Part shown: positions 5,860 through 5,878 of the stretch, piece after piece
Layout of the letters: each line of letters starts with the position of its first letter
Position numbering within the stretch: position 1 is the stretch's first letter
NCBI GenBank assembly: GCA_010092775.1
Contig: JAADYZ010000343.1
Span: forward strand, 1-5,878
DNA length: 5,878 nucleotides
Reading direction: 5' to 3'
Origin: Chloroflexota bacterium
GTDB taxonomy: Bacteria; Chloroflexota; Anaerolineae; Aggregatilineales; UBA3940
Translations under genes and position numbers: made by a program
The notes under the pieces: generated by a model
The model's input: the letters and a program-made list of their open reading frames with translations, nothing else
The model's database searches: none
Told to the model about the DNA's origin: nothing

Positions 5860-5878
5860 CTGTCTCTTATACACATCT
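5860..5878. other. Tn5/Nextera mosaic-end adapter left on the contig end
   Basis: The last 19 bases, CTGTCTCTTATACACATCT, are identical to the reverse complement of the Tn5 mosaic end used in tagmentation libraries. On the minus strand they translate to the telltale MCIRDR start. This is untrimmed adapter and not genomic DNA. The first C at 5860 could equally be native, because it also completes an Ala codon. Confidence 0.97.

Noticed and set aside
5574..5876. Minus-strand ORF of 100 residues at the contig end
   Set aside because: It begins MCIRDR, encoded by the adapter bases, and otherwise runs antisense to the SPFH gene with Pro/Ala-rich low-complexity translation.

Overview
The window is 5,878 bases of moderately GC-rich, densely coding bacterial DNA. 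Its right end is a sequencing-library artefact: the last 19 bases (5860-5878) are the Tn5/Nextera mosaic-end adapter, so this is the end of an assembled contig and the last gene is cut there. The gene families (a DUF2207 membrane protein, a membrane-anchored winged-helix/zinc-ribbon protein, a stand-alone helical protein, a YdjI-type SPFH protein, and a WYL regulator beside a NUDIX hydrolase) fit Chloroflexota (Anaerolineae-like). That assignment comes from recalled family distribution and not from a marker gene, so it is tentative.

The window holds two divergent, tightly packed gene sets. On the minus strand, read from about 1810 down to 1, are a NUDIX hydrolase with a TTG start, a three-domain HTH-WYL-WCX regulator, and a ParB/SbnI-like protein cut by the left window edge. 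They are separated by 1 and 4 bases and look like one transcript. On the plus strand, from 1909 to the contig end, are four genes spaced 17, 18 and 44 bases apart: the DUF2207 protein, a small two-helix membrane protein with a winged-helix-like domain and a CxxC...CxxC zinc ribbon, a soluble helical protein of unknown family, and the SPFH protein.

The roughly 100 bases between the two sets hold an apparent bidirectional promoter. The two -10 boxes overlap, and both -35 boxes are TTGCGA, lying in the two arms of one inverted repeat.

The plus-strand set resembles in composition the Bacillus subtilis ydjGHI genes, where an SPFH protein and membrane partners bring the phage-shock protein PspA to the membrane. 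No PspA is visible here, and the third gene sits among these partners as an uncharacterised helical protein. The working inference is an envelope or membrane-associated complex: two integral membrane proteins with large cytosolic parts, one helical soluble protein and one SPFH scaffold. The minus-strand set has no evident functional tie to it beyond the shared promoter region, although the WYL protein is a natural candidate to bind there.
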